Under the pieces are notes generated by a model. That model was not told the DNA's origin, did no database searches, and worked only from the letters and a program-made list of their open reading frames with translations. Shown here in pieces: positions 14,045 to 14,067 of a DNA stretch of 14,067 nt. The translations under genes were made by a program, and so were the position numbers. This DNA comes from an uncultured Collinsella sp. (GTDB lineage: Bacteria > Actinomycetota > Coriobacteriia > Coriobacteriales > Coriobacteriaceae): assembly GCA_900759335.1 (NCBI GenBank), contig CAAEUX010000059.1:1-14067 (forward strand), written 5' to 3'. The number at the start of each line of letters is the position of its first letter. The stretch's first letter is position 1.

Positions 14045-14067
14045 GCGACAATGATGTTGAAGTGCCA

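Larger units (their letters stand above)
13762..14067. other. Non-coding stretch at the right edge
   Basis: These 306 bases show no credible gene. They contain the tgt leader with its ribosome site, an octamer tandem repeat (13865-13895), a 12-bp-stem hairpin (13902-13938) and a terminator-like hairpin near the edge (14004-14044). Confidence 0.65.

Overview
The window is high-GC bacterial DNA (about 63% G+C in a sampled coding line). The long open frames antisense to real genes, the Shine-Dalgarno-led genes and the gene types present look like a gut actinobacterium of the Coriobacteriia. Collinsella is my best guess, made from general resemblance and not from any search. Almost everything is on the minus strand; only one gene (DegV) is on the plus strand.

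Layout, left to right: (1) a small DtxR/MntR-type metal-dependent repressor (216-605) with a 13-bp inverted repeat in its upstream region; (2) a two-gene unit, ABC-F ATPase followed by a Cof-type HAD phosphatase (3449 down to 813), ending in a repeat-derived terminator; (3) a complete phosphate uptake operon pstS-pstC-pstA-pstB (7272 down to 3613) with overlapping genes, ended by a strong terminator and lacking phoU; (4) a 389-base non-coding stretch (7273-7661) holding the pstS leader, a short dispersed-repeat copy, a terminator and a roughly 100-base imperfect inverted repeat; (5) a two-gene unit of a PGP-like HAD phosphatase and a PepV-like M20 dipeptidase (9815 down to 7662); (6) a divergent DegV fatty-acid-binding gene (9972-10832); (7) a lower-GC type II toxin-antitoxin pair, RelB/DinJ-like plus YafQ/RelE-like (11536 down to 10926), with a near-perfect 36-bp palindrome in its promoter region; (8) a LOG-family protein (12408-11650); (9) queuine/preQ1 tRNA-ribosyltransferase tgt (13761-12622); and (10) 306 bases of non-coding DNA with a tandem octamer, a 12-bp-stem hairpin and a terminator-like hairpin.

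Most genes are housekeeping: phosphate import, ribosome-associated ATPase, tRNA modification, peptide and phosphate-ester turnover. No defence system, CRISPR array, integrase, transposase, rRNA or tRNA gene was seen. The least explained signals are non-coding. They are a set of short intergenic elements sharing CACCGCAA and/or GTCCCC motifs (four places), the structured element behind the dipeptidase gene, and the palindromes near the repressor, the DegV/HAD divergent promoter and the toxin-antitoxin operon. I found no convincing new multi-gene system.
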